From Salinigranum rubrum (GTDB taxonomy: Archaea; Halobacteriota; Halobacteria; Halobacteriales; Haloferacaceae): a stretch of 64,000 nt of DNA. The DNA is taken from NCBI RefSeq assembly GCF_002906575.1, contig NZ_CP026309.1, forward strand, positions 4,092,001 to 4,156,000, in the 5' to 3' direction. The stretch's first letter is position 1; each line of letters opens with the position of its first letter. This document shows, piece by piece, positions 27,141-35,796 of this stretch. The notes beneath the pieces were generated by a model. The model was not told where the DNA came from, searched no databases, and saw only the letters and a program-made list of their open reading frames with translations. The translations under genes and the position numbers were made by a program.

Positions 27141-28444
27141 TCAGAACGGGAGCAGTCGGCGGAGACGGCCCCGTTTCCGGGACGAGTCGCCCTCGATGAG
27201 GTCGAGGACCGCCTCGGTGTCGTTGGCGACGGGTTCCGGTTCGTTGCCGGCCTCGAACGCCGCGTCGGGGTCCTTCAGGAGGTGGCCGGTCGTGAGGCAG
27301 ACGACGTCCTCGTCGCCGTCGACCTCGCCGCTGTCACGGAGTTTCTTCAGTCCCGCCACGCTGGCGGCCGAGGCGGGTTCGACGCCGACGCCCTCCTTGG
27401 CGAGCGCGCGCTGAGCGGCCGTGATCTCCCTGTCCGAGACCGAGACGGCCGTCCCACCCGTGTTGCGGATGCCGGGGAGGGCCTTCGGCGCGTTCACCGG
27501 GTTGCCGATCCGAATCGCCGTCGCGATGGTCTCGACCTCCTCCCACCTTCGAACTTCGTCGGCTCCGTTCTCGATGGCCTCGACCATCGGCGCCGCGCCC
27601 TCGGCCTGGACGCCGGTGAGTTTCGGGACCTGGTCTTCCTCCAGGGCGTCCGACTGGACGAGTTCGCGGAAGCACTTGTACAGCGCGGCGGTGTTGCCGG
27701 CGTTGCCGACGGGGAGGACGACCCGGTCGGGGTAGGTGCCGTAGTCGTCGTGGAACTCTTCGAGGATTTCGAGGCCGATGGTCTTCTGCCCCTCCAACCG
27801 GAAGGGATTGAGGGAGTTCAACAGGTAGACCTCGCCTCCCTCCGCCAGTTCCTGAACGATGTCGAGGCAGGCGTCGAAGTTGCCGTCGACTTCGAGGATG
27901 CGCGCGTCGTGCAGCGCCGCCTGGGCGATTTTGCCGGCGGCGACCTTCCCCGAGGGGAGGAGCACGAGCGTTTCGAGGCCGGCGCGGGAGCCGTACGCGG
28001 CGAGCGCCGCCGACGTGTTGCCGGTCGAGGCGCAGGCGAGACGGTCGACGCCGAGTTCCTTCGCGACGCGGACGCCGACGGTCATTCCCCGGTCTTTGAA
28101 GCTCCCCGTGGGGTTCATCCCCTCGTGTTTGACTCTGAGGGTGGAGACGTCGACGGCCTTCTCCAGTCGCGGGACGCGGTGCAAGGGCGTCCCCCCTCGG
28201 GGAGTGAGACGCCCTCCTCGAACGGGAGCGCTGCCGAGTACCGCCAGACGCCGCGACCCTCGAAGTCGTCGAACGTCGGCGGGTCCTCGTAGCGGGCTTC
28301 GAGGAGGCCGTCGCAGTCGTCGCAGGTGTAGCGGATCTCACTGAAGGGTGCGAACGTCTCACCGCACTCGATACACTCCAGCCAGACGTCGCCTTCGACG
28401 TCGTCGGGCGCCGTCGGGGCGGCGGCGGTCAGCTCCAGGCTCAT
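27141..28444 (-). pseudogene. thrC: Threonine synthase, one-base frameshift
   Basis: A PLP enzyme that makes threonine from O-phosphohomoserine. The N-terminal part (MSLELTAAAPTAPDD, Cys-rich ribbon CIEC ... CDDC) reads in one frame up to LPFEEGVSLPEGG. The rest, beginning TPLHRVPRLEKAVDV, is in another frame and includes the PLP lysine in NPTGSFKDRG, ASTGNTSAAL and the glycine-rich phosphate loop PVGNAGNTAAL. The break falls in a run of six C (28191-28196, plus strand). A seventh would give an intact 434-residue protein. A TATA-like box (CTTTTTGTAC, minus, 28466-28475) lies 22 bases before the ATG. Confidence 0.88.
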
Positions 28445-28622
28445 CGTGCTGTGGCATGTGCCGGAGTACAAAAAGGAGGGCGGTCCGGGCGCTGTGGACG
28501 CTTCCGAACGGGGTTCGAGGAACCGTTCCGCCGGCCGTCGGGACCGGACGCGACCGACCCGTTCACGGGGTCTCTCGTCGCCGACACCGACCTCGTCGCC
28601 GACGCGGGAGGGTTGCCCGCAC
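28445..28622. other. thrC upstream region
   Basis: About 180 bases between thrC and the HTH regulator gene upstream. Beyond the thrC TATA-like box I see no gene or repeat. Confidence 0.3.
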
Positions 28623-28997
28623 TCACGCTCCGGGCCCGAACTCGTCGATGCGCTCGTGGACCGTCTCGGCCCACGCGTCGAGCGCGCTGTGGAGCATCTC
28701 CTTCGCCTCGGGGAGGGGGGTCGCCGTGTACTGGTAGACGTAGCCGCCGGGGTCGAGGAGGCGGCGCTGGCGACCCGCGAGACCCTTCTCCATCAGCGTC
28801 GTCAGCGACCGGTTGACGTTGCTCCGGTCGCGGTCGAGCACGTCCGCGAGTTCGGCGACGGTGCTCCCGGGGTTGTCGAGGAGCACGAGATACGTCCGGC
28901 TCTCGTGGTCCTGGATGCCGAACACACACGAGAGGACGTGCTGGAACCCGGGGTCGTCGGTTTCGAGGAGATTGGCCATGTCGGGAGAGTCTGCCAT
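28623..28997 (-). CDS. Winged-HTH transcriptional regulator, TrmB/MarR-like
   Basis: A 124-residue DNA-binding protein. It starts MADSPDMANLLETDD. A winged helix-turn-helix at about 35-100 reads ESRTYLVLLDNPGSTVAELADVLDRDRSNVNRSL, with the wing RQRRLLDPGGYVYQYTATPL, as in short haloarchaeal TrmB-like regulators. No ligand-binding domain. The start is supported by a TATA-like GATTTAATC (minus, 29021-29029), 24 bases upstream. The target is unknown; it lies upstream of thrC on the same strand but 180 bases away. Confidence 0.85.
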   Translation of the reverse strand: MADSPDMANLLETDDPGFQHVLSCVFGIQDHESRTYLVLLDNPGSTVAELADVLDRDRSNVNRSLTTLMEKGLAGRQRRLLDPGGYVYQYTATPLPEAKEMLHSALDAWAETVHERIDEFGPGA

Positions 28998-29102
28998 ACG
29001 GCTACGAGGAAGGGAGCCGTGATTAAATCACCTCGCGGGGCTGTGTGCGGGAGACGCACAGGCGATGTCGGACGGACGGTGAAAGGGGGACGACGGGGAG
29101 AG

Positions 29103-29354
29103 TCAGTCCTCTGTGAGTTCGCTCCGAGCGTAGCCCATCTTGGCGATACAGGTCCGCATCCCCTCCTCGTCCTCGTGTTTGTGGAGCGTGGTCGGCGTGT
29201 CACAGTAGAAAATCGTCCCGTCGTGACGGAGCGTCACCTCGTACGTCCCGCCCAGCATCTCCGTGCGAACGACGACGCGGCGTCCCTCCCGGACTGCGGT
29301 GAGGATCTCGTCGGCGGTCAGTTCGCCGGAGTCGATTCGGAGCGGTTCTGGCAT
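29103..29354 (-). CDS. Haloarchaeal conserved protein of unknown function (83 aa)
   Basis: It starts MPEPLRIDSGELTADEILTAV. A small alpha/beta protein with a beta-rich middle (RRVVVRTEMLGGTYEVTLRHDGTIFYCDT) and His/Glu-rich turn (TTLHKHEDEEGMRTCIAKMG). Two cysteines are visible. Leaderless start supported by GTTTTTTTATC on the minus strand at 29377-29387. The pattern looks like a recurrent haloarchaeal family but I cannot name it. Confidence 0.7.
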   Translation of the reverse strand: MPEPLRIDSGELTADEILTAVREGRRVVVRTEMLGGTYEVTLRHDGTIFYCDTPTTLHKHEDEEGMRTCIAKMGYARSELTED

Positions 29355-29792
29355 GTGTGTGCAGAAGTGAGTGCGTGATAAAAAAACTGAGGCGGTCGGA
29401 GGGTCAGCCGTGGAGGCCAGTGGTGTGGCGGGTACAGCGTGTGTCCGAACTGAGGTGGCGGCTGCCGGCGGAACGAAGCGCAGCAGGGAACACGCGGGAA
29501 CGGACACGGTGAACAGGTGCAGTCACCGGGGTGGAGACGCCGCTTCGGTGTCCGCGTGAGCCGAGCGGAACCCGAGGTTTCGCTGGAAACCGGCGCCATG
29601 CGCCGACGACGAAGCGGGTGCGGACTCGGAGCACCTCCGTTGCCCCGGTGGCGTGGCCTCACCGCGCCCGTGGACCGCTCGCTCCTCGTGCCGTCCTGTC
29701 CCCCACCACTCGCTCCCGTCGCCGCACCACGGAACGTTCCTCCGTCCACGATGTTCGAGACGGACTCGCGTCTCGTTCGGACCGACGGACGC
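29355..29792. other. Gene-free interval with a repeat-element fragment
   Basis: 438 bases between the 83-residue gene and the helicase end. Apart from the first gene's TATA box I see no convincing frame. The sequence CTCACCGCGCCCGTGGACCG (29658-29677) resembles the right arm of the inverted-repeat element at 58196-58218, so a decayed copy may sit here. Confidence 0.4.
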
Positions 29793-32132
29793 TCAATCCA
29801 CGACGCGGACGACGCGCTCCTCGTGCACCGGTAAGAGCGGGAGGTCGGGGAACGACACCTCGATCCGGAAGGTGAGTTCGTCGTCGGTCGCGCCGAACAC
29901 CCCCACCGGCACGCGCGTCGAGTCCGAGAGGTACGTCGTCTTCGTCGTCATCTCCACGTCGTTGACGGTCACCCTGATCCCGGTCCGGGCGCTCCCGCCG
30001 GTGTTGGCGATTTCGACCTGCTTCACCGTGCTCGTTCCTCGCTCGACCGTCTCGGGGAACGCCCCCCAGTCGACCTCGATAGCCGGGAGCCCCTTCGCCG
30101 ATTCGACGACGCGCTCTGCGACGCCCTCCGAGAGGTCCGCACGGGTCAACTCGGTGACGCCGGCGGAGACGAGGTCCGCCGGGGTCCGGAGTCCGGCGGA
30201 GGCCAGCCGACTCGCCCGGCGGGAGCCGATGCCGTCGACCGCCGTGAGGCCGACGGCGTCCCGGGAGACGCCGTGGTCGACGCGCGCCTCGATGCGGCGG
30301 GTCAGATTGGCCGCACGCGGCCCCGCGAAGGTGTCGAGGAACTCTCTGAGCGCGGCCAGAAGCCGCAGCGCGTTCTGTCTGATGACCCAGGCGTCGCTCC
30401 GCAGGTCGGCGGGCGTCGACCCGACCATCGACGCCCGACAGATGGCGAGCACCTTCCGGTTGCCGCCGTCGAGCCTGGTGTCGACGCCGGTGAGCACGGA
30501 GTCGACCGCGTCGACCTCGGCGGCGCGACAGGAGACCGAATCGAACTCCGAGGCGCCGGCGACGCAGTCGAGCACCGCGTCGGCGTCGATGTACGCTCGC
30601 TGGGAGAGGTCGTGAAACCGCTCGGCGGTAGCGAGGTCGAGGTAGTACTTCGAGGCGAGCCGTCCCAGAGCGGTGGGCTCGACTTTCAACTCGTTCATCT
30701 CGACGAAGCCGCGGTCGACGAGCGATTCGAGCGTCTCGCGGACTCGGCCACGGAGGCCGTCGAAGCCGTACTCGGCCGGACGGGACCGCGCGCGGACGTA
30801 GTAGAAGGTGGTCTCCAGCCACGAGAGCACGTCGTCGAGGTCGTCGATGGTCCCCATGGCTATCTCGGCGTTGAGATGGGAATCGAGTTCCTCGGCGAGG
30901 TGCGACTCGATGTCCTTTCCCTCCCGAATGAGCCGCCGGTAGCGGTCCGCATCTGCGCTGTCGCAGACGACCCAGCCGTAGCCCACGTCGTCGTAGCCGG
31001 GACGCCCCGCGCGACCGAGCATCTGCATCACGTCGAGTGGGGAGATGTCAACATCTCCCTCCAGCGGGTCGTGGTACTTCGTGTCGCGGATGACGACACA
31101 CCGCGCGGGGAGGTTCACGCCCCACGCCAGGGTCGACGTCGAGAAGAGCAGCTGAACTTTGCCCTCGCGGAACCACCGTTCGACCCTATCCCGGTCGTCC
31201 TTTCCCAGTCCGGCGTGGTGGAAGCCGACGCCGTCGACGACCGAGTTTCGCAGGGAGTCGTTCGTCAGTTCCTTCGCCTCGTTGTGGAAGTCGTAGTCGC
31301 CGCGGGCGCCCATCGGGACGTCGCGCTCGGCGAACTCGTCGCGGGCCTTCGCCGCGGCCTGGACGGTGTCCTGCCGCGAGGAGACGAAGACGAGCGCCTG
31401 GCCGGCGTCGCGGATGTGCGGTTCGGCGAGGTCGAACGCCCGGTAGAGCCGGCGATACTTGTCGGCGAAGCTGTTCTCGCCGTGACTGTACGTCTTCACG
31501 CCCGCGTGGAGCTTCACCGGTCGGTACTCGTCGCCGAACTCGAACGTCGTCTCGGGCGCCGCGTCGAGCCACTCGGCGACGTCGTCGACGTTCCGCATCG
31601 TCGCCGACAGCGCCACCACGCGCGGGTCGCACAGCCGCCGGAGGCGCGAGACGGTCACTTCGAGGACCCCGCCCCGAGAGTCCGAATCGAGGAGGTGGAC
31701 CTCGTCGATGACGACGCAACTGACGTCCGTGATGAACTGGTATCGGGGAGACTCGTGTTTTCGCGTCGCGGAATCGGCCTTCTCGGGCGTCATCACGAGG
31801 ATGTCCGCCCGCTCCGCCCGACGAGGGTTGAGGTCGCGCTCGCCGGTGACGACGTAGACGGAGTAGCCCAGGTCTTCGAAGCGTTCCCACTCGGCTTCCT
31901 TCTCGTTCGTCAGCGCGCGCAGCGGGGCGACGAAGAGCGCGGTGCCGCCCTCCTGGAGCGTCTTGCAGATGGCTAGCTCGGCGAGCGCCGTCTTGCCCGA
32001 GGCCGTCGGCGCGGCGGCGACGACGTTCTCGTCGCGCTCCATGATGGCGGGGAGCGCCTCGCGCTGCATCCGGTTGAACTCCTCGAACCCGAAGGCGTCG
32101 GCGAACTCCGGCAGTGCCTCGGCGACCTTCAC
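29793..32132 (-). CDS. Ski2/Hel308-like DNA/RNA helicase
   Basis: A 779-residue SF2 helicase. Walker A is APTASGKT (41-48), the Walker B box is DEVH (IDEVHLLDSDSRGG), motif III is SAT, and motif VI is QMLGRAGRPGYD. A winged-helix and a Sec63/ratchet-like helical region follow. A helix-hairpin-helix LTAVDGIGSRRASRLASAG comes next, and finally a beta-rich domain (residues about 690-779) not found in standard Hel308. It probably acts in fork repair or RNA remodelling. A GTG at 32132 (MKVAEALPEFADAFG) is the best start. The DEVH and C-terminal extension separate it from canonical Hel308. Confidence 0.88.
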   Translation of the reverse strand: MKVAEALPEFADAFGFEEFNRMQREALPAIMERDENVVAAAPTASGKTALAELAICKTLQEGGTALFVAPLRALTNEKEAEWERFEDLGYSVYVVTGERDLNPRRAERADILVMTPEKADSATRKHESPRYQFITDVSCVVIDEVHLLDSDSRGGVLEVTVSRLRRLCDPRVVALSATMRNVDDVAEWLDAAPETTFEFGDEYRPVKLHAGVKTYSHGENSFADKYRRLYRAFDLAEPHIRDAGQALVFVSSRQDTVQAAAKARDEFAERDVPMGARGDYDFHNEAKELTNDSLRNSVVDGVGFHHAGLGKDDRDRVERWFREGKVQLLFSTSTLAWGVNLPARCVVIRDTKYHDPLEGDVDISPLDVMQMLGRAGRPGYDDVGYGWVVCDSADADRYRRLIREGKDIESHLAEELDSHLNAEIAMGTIDDLDDVLSWLETTFYYVRARSRPAEYGFDGLRGRVRETLESLVDRGFVEMNELKVEPTALGRLASKYYLDLATAERFHDLSQRAYIDADAVLDCVAGASEFDSVSCRAAEVDAVDSVLTGVDTRLDGGNRKVLAICRASMVGSTPADLRSDAWVIRQNALRLLAALREFLDTFAGPRAANLTRRIEARVDHGVSRDAVGLTAVDGIGSRRASRLASAGLRTPADLVSAGVTELTRADLSEGVAERVVESAKGLPAIEVDWGAFPETVERGTSTVKQVEIANTGGSARTGIRVTVNDVEMTTKTTYLSDSTRVPVGVFGATDDELTFRIEVSFPDLPLLPVHEERVVRVVD

Positions 32133-32310
32133 CCGTGGCGTCCTCCCGCGTCCCGGTTCCCGAAGGCGGTCATGGAAAGACGGGGGCGCCCGCTCGACCA
32201 AAAACTTCCGGTGGCGAGGTGAAAGTGAACCGGACGGGGAGCGGTTCTCGGATATTGGTATTGGACAAAAATTACAATACCTCAGGTGACGAACGTACGA
32301 GTTGAACATC

Positions 32311-32535
32311 ATGAACAAGAACGTCGGAGGAATCGACCGGAAGGCTCGACTCGTCGTCGGACCGCTCTTGCTCCTCGTAGGCATTGCCGCCTTCGTCGGG
32401 GCGCTTCCGCTGGGGACGCTCGGCGGCGTCGCCTCCCTCGTCGTCGGCGCCGTGTTGACCGTGACCGGCGCGGTCCAGCGGTGTCCGCTGAACGCACTGC
32501 TCGGCGTCGACACCTGTCCGGTCGACACCCGGTAG
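32311..32535 (+). CDS. DUF2892-type small membrane protein
   Basis: A 74-residue protein starting MNKNVGGIDRKARLVVGPLL. It matches the YgaP-like inner-membrane DUF2892 pattern: an NVGxxDRxxR opening, two hydrophobic helices (about 13-33 and 37-55), then a Cys-containing end RCPLNALLGVDTCP. The family often accompanies rhodanese or sulfur-transfer functions. No such partner is adjacent here (lipA follows, which uses sulfur, but a link is speculative). AATTACAATA (32270-32279) may be its TATA region. Confidence 0.82.
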   Translation: MNKNVGGIDRKARLVVGPLLLLVGIAAFVGALPLGTLGGVASLVVGAVLTVTGAVQRCPLNALLGVDTCPVDTR

Positions 32536-32602
32536 GGTCGGAGGGCTCGGTCGAGCGTGAGCCACGTCCGCACGTTTTTCACCACTCCCCCTATCAGCAG
32601 GT

Positions 32603-33550
32603 ATGAGCGGGAGTCGCCGGTCGAATCACCGCCGGAAGCCCGACTGGCTGAAGATGCGGCCGCCGTCGGGCCAGCGGTTCACCGAGATCAAACGCGAGCT
32701 TCGGGACAGGAACCTCCACACGGTCTGTGAGGAGGCGAACTGCCCGAACCTCGGCGAGTGCTGGTCGGGACGCGACGGCCCGGGAACGGCGACGTTCATG
32801 CTGATGGGCGACCGCTGCTCGCGCGGCTGTAACTTCTGCGACGTACAGACCGGGGGCATGGAGGCGCTCGACCCCGACGAACCCGCTAACGTCGCCGAGG
32901 CGGTGGTCGAAATCGGCCTCGACTACGTCGTCCTCACCTCCGTCGACCGGGACGACCTCCCCGACCAGGGAGCGGGCCACTTCGCGGAGACCATCCGCGC
33001 GATCAAAGAGCGCGACTCCTCGATTCTCGTGGAGGTGCTCATCCCCGACTTCCAGGGTGAACCCGACCTCGTGCGAGAGATCATCGACGCCCGCCCGGAC
33101 GTCATCGCGCACAACATCGAGACCGTCGAGCGCCTCCAGTGGCCTGTCCGTGACCGCCGCGCCGGCTACGAGCAGTCGCTCTCGGTCCTCGAACAGGTCC
33201 AGCGGGAGTCGGACATCTACACCAAGACGTCGATAATGCTCGGACTGGGCGAGTACGCCCACGAGGTGTACCAGACGCTCTCGGACCTCCGGGAGGCCGA
33301 CGTCGACGTCGTCACGCTCGGGCAGTACCTCCAGCCGTCTCGGTCGCACCTGGACGTGTACGACTACGTCCACCCCGACGCGTTCGAGACGTGGCAGCGC
33401 GTGGCCGAAGAGGAACTGGGCTTCCTCTACTGTGCGTCGGGACCGATGGTCCGCTCGTCGTACAAGGCGGGAGAACTGTTCGTCGACGCCCTGGTCCGCG
33501 AGGGTCGGTCGGTCGAGGAGGCGCGGCAGGCCGCCCGGGCCGCGGATTGA
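32603..33550 (+). CDS. lipA: Lipoyl synthase
   Basis: A 315-residue radical-SAM enzyme that inserts two sulfurs into octanoyl groups on lipoyl domains. Both cluster motifs are present: the auxiliary cluster Cys42, Cys47, Cys53 (VCEEANCPNLGEC) and the radical-SAM CSRGCNFC (Cys72, Cys76, Cys79). The C-terminal RSSY is seen in MVRSSYKAGE. It lies just upstream of pdhABC, whose E2 lipoyl domain is the natural substrate, and has its own TATA-like CGTTTTTCACC (32570-32580). No lipoate ligase or LipB gene is nearby. Confidence 0.95.
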   Translation: MSGSRRSNHRRKPDWLKMRPPSGQRFTEIKRELRDRNLHTVCEEANCPNLGECWSGRDGPGTATFMLMGDRCSRGCNFCDVQTGGMEALDPDEPANVAEAVVEIGLDYVVLTSVDRDDLPDQGAGHFAETIRAIKERDSSILVEVLIPDFQGEPDLVREIIDARPDVIAHNIETVERLQWPVRDRRAGYEQSLSVLEQVQRESDIYTKTSIMLGLGEYAHEVYQTLSDLREADVDVVTLGQYLQPSRSHLDVYDYVHPDAFETWQRVAEEELGFLYCASGPMVRSSYKAGELFVDALVREGRSVEEARQAARAAD

Positions 33551-33640
33551 CAGCCGACTCGACGACGCCGAGCGCCTGAAACGCCCGAAACCGGCTGCGA
33601 GCGTCGCCCACACCGAACCTCCACGATTGTTTCTACGAAA

Positions 33641-33684
33641 ACACTATACGGCAGGGGGATGACCCCTCTCGCATGCACTGGAGG
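33641..33684 (+). promoter_or_regulatory. pdhA promoter and Shine-Dalgarno
   Basis: ACACTATACG (33641-33650) is TATA-like. GGAGG (33680-33684) lies eight bases before the GTG at 33693. This is one of the few starts in the window with a clear ribosome site, and it decides the GTG. Confidence 0.55.
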
Positions 33685-33692
33685 GTCCGACC

Positions 33693-34796
33693 GTGAGCGT
33701 GCTACAGCGCGACCCGCGGGATCGAGTCCAGGTCCTCGACGAGGACGGCAGCGTCGTCGGCGAGGTGCCCGACGTCGACGACGAGACGCTGCTGTCGATC
33801 TACCGGGAGATGAAACTCGCCCGGCACTTCGACACCCGGGCGGTGAGCCTCCAGCGACAGGGGCGGATGGGAACCTATCCGCCCCTCTCGGGACAGGAGG
33901 GCGCGCAGGTGGCCAGCGCCCACGCGCTCGACGAAGAGGACTGGCTCTTCCCCTCGTACCGGGAACACGGCGCGCTCCACGTCCGCGGCTTCCCGCTCGA
34001 CCGTATCCTGCTCTACTGGATGGGGACCGAACAGGGCAACGAGGCGCCGCCGGACGTCAACACGTTCCCGGTCGCGGTGCCCATCGCGACGCAGACGCTC
34101 CACGCCGTCGGCGCGGCCTGGGCTTCGAAGTTGAAAGCGGGAGAGGAGGCGTTCATCGTCTACTTCGGCGACGGCGGCACCTCGGAAGGGGACACCCACG
34201 AGGCGATGAACTTCGCGGGCGTGTTCGACACTCCCACCGTCTTCTTCTGCAACAACAACCAGTGGGCCATCTCCGTCCCCCGGGAGCGACAGACGAGGTC
34301 CGAGACCATCGCGCAGAAGGCGAACGCCTACGGCTTCCAGGGCGTCCAGGTCGACGGGATGGACCCGCTCGCGGTCTACCAAGTGACGCGCGCCGCCGTC
34401 GAGAAGGCCAAGGCCGACGACTCCGGCGAACTTCGGCCGACGCTCATCGAGGCCGTCCAGTACCGCTTCGGCGCGCACACGACGGCGGACGACCCCACCG
34501 TCTACCGCGACAGCGACGAGGTCGAGAAGTGGAAGCGAAAGGACCCCATTCCGCGCCTCGAAACGTTCCTCCGCGACACCGGTCGACTGGACGACGACCG
34601 GGTAGACGAAATCGAATCGGAGGTCCAGGAGACAGTCGCCGACGCCATCCAGACGGCGGAGTCGACGCCCCGCCCCGACCCCGACGAGATGTTCGAGCAC
34701 GTCTTCGCCGAGCGGACGCCGGACCTCGACGCACAGTACGAGTCGTTCGCCGCGCTCCGCGAGGAGTTCGGGGACGACGCGTTCCTCCACAGGTGA
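33693..34796 (+). CDS. pdhA: 2-oxoacid (pyruvate) dehydrogenase E1 alpha
   Basis: A 367-residue thiamine-diphosphate subunit. The ThDP motif runs from GDGGTSEGD to NNNQW (about 166-192). FDTRAVSLQRQGRMGTYPPLSGQEG and FPSYREHG are E1-alpha landmarks. With E1 beta and E2 it converts a 2-oxoacid, in haloarchaea either pyruvate or a branched-chain acid, to acyl-CoA. Haloarchaea use ferredoxin oxidoreductases for bulk pyruvate, so the true substrate is uncertain. GTG start. The next gene begins four bases after its stop. Confidence 0.93.
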   Translation: MSVLQRDPRDRVQVLDEDGSVVGEVPDVDDETLLSIYREMKLARHFDTRAVSLQRQGRMGTYPPLSGQEGAQVASAHALDEEDWLFPSYREHGALHVRGFPLDRILLYWMGTEQGNEAPPDVNTFPVAVPIATQTLHAVGAAWASKLKAGEEAFIVYFGDGGTSEGDTHEAMNFAGVFDTPTVFFCNNNQWAISVPRERQTRSETIAQKANAYGFQGVQVDGMDPLAVYQVTRAAVEKAKADDSGELRPTLIEAVQYRFGAHTTADDPTVYRDSDEVEKWKRKDPIPRLETFLRDTGRLDDDRVDEIESEVQETVADAIQTAESTPRPDPDEMFEHVFAERTPDLDAQYESFAALREEFGDDAFLHR

Positions 34797-34800
34797 TACA

Positions 34801-35796
34801 ATGAGCACCCAACAGACACAGAACCTCACACTGGTCCAGGCAGTACGGGACGGTCTCCACACCGAGATGCAAAGAGACGAGGACGTCATCGTTCTCGGGG
34901 AGGACGTCGGGAAGAACGGCGGCGTTTTCCGCGCCACCGAAGGGCTGTACGACGAGTTCGGCGGCGACCGCGTCGTCGACACGCCGTTGGCGGAGTCCGG
35001 TATCGTCGGCACCGCCGTCGGGATGGCCGCTTACGGCCTCAAGCCCGTCCCCGAGATACAGTTCTCGGGCTTCATGTACCCCGCGTTCGACCAGATCGTC
35101 TCCCACGCCGCCCGACTCAGGACGCGGTCACGCGGGCGGTACACCTGTCCGATGGTCATCCGCGCGCCCTACGGCGGCGGCATCCGCGCGCCCGAACACC
35201 ACTCCGAGTCGAAGGAGGCGTTCTACGCGCACGAGGCGGGGCTGAAAGTCGTCATCCCCTCGACGCCGTACGACACCAAGGGGCTTCTCATCTCCGCCAT
35301 CCGCGACCCCGACCCCGTGGTGTTCCTCGAACCGAAACTCATCTACCGCGCGTTCAGGGGAGACGTCCCCGAGGGCGAGTACACCGTCCCCATCGGGGAG
35401 GCCGAGGTCAGACGGGAGGGAACGGACGTCTCGGTGTTCGTCTACGGCGCGATGACGCCTCGCACCCTGGAGGCGGCGGAGAATCTCACGGAGGAGGGAA
35501 TCGACTGTGAGGTGGTCGACCTCCGGACGGTCTCACCGCTCGACAGGGACGCCATCGTCGACTCGTTCAAGAAGACCGGACGGGCCTGCGTCGTCCACGA
35601 GGCGCCGCGTTCGGGCGGCATGGCGGGAGAGATAACGGCCACGATTCAGGAGCGGGCGCTCTACTACCAGGAGGCGCCGGTCGTCCGCGTGACGGGCTAC
35701 GACGTTCCGTACCCCCTGTACGCGCTGGAGGACTACTACCTGCCGAGCGTGGCTCGCATCGAGGACGGCATCCGGGAGGCGGCAGAGTTCCGATGA
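34801..35796 (+). CDS. pdhB: 2-oxoacid dehydrogenase E1 beta
   Basis: A 331-residue partner of the alpha subunit, containing the transketolase pyrimidine-binding domain (VLGEDVGKNGGVFRATEGL, Glu of the catalytic site; DTPLAESGIVGTAVGMA) and the C-terminal transketolase domain (VSVFVYGAMTPRTLEAAENL). Full length. Its stop overlaps the E2 start by four bases (ATGA), so alpha, beta and E2 form one translationally coupled operon. Confidence 0.94.
   Translation: MSTQQTQNLTLVQAVRDGLHTEMQRDEDVIVLGEDVGKNGGVFRATEGLYDEFGGDRVVDTPLAESGIVGTAVGMAAYGLKPVPEIQFSGFMYPAFDQIVSHAARLRTRSRGRYTCPMVIRAPYGGGIRAPEHHSESKEAFYAHEAGLKVVIPSTPYDTKGLLISAIRDPDPVVFLEPKLIYRAFRGDVPEGEYTVPIGEAEVRREGTDVSVFVYGAMTPRTLEAAENLTEEGIDCEVVDLRTVSPLDRDAIVDSFKKTGRACVVHEAPRSGGMAGEITATIQERALYYQEAPVVRVTGYDVPYPLYALEDYYLPSVARIEDGIREAAEFR

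Noticed and set aside
30273-31976. Long plus-strand frame opposite the helicase
   Set aside because: Antisense shadow of the helicase gene.
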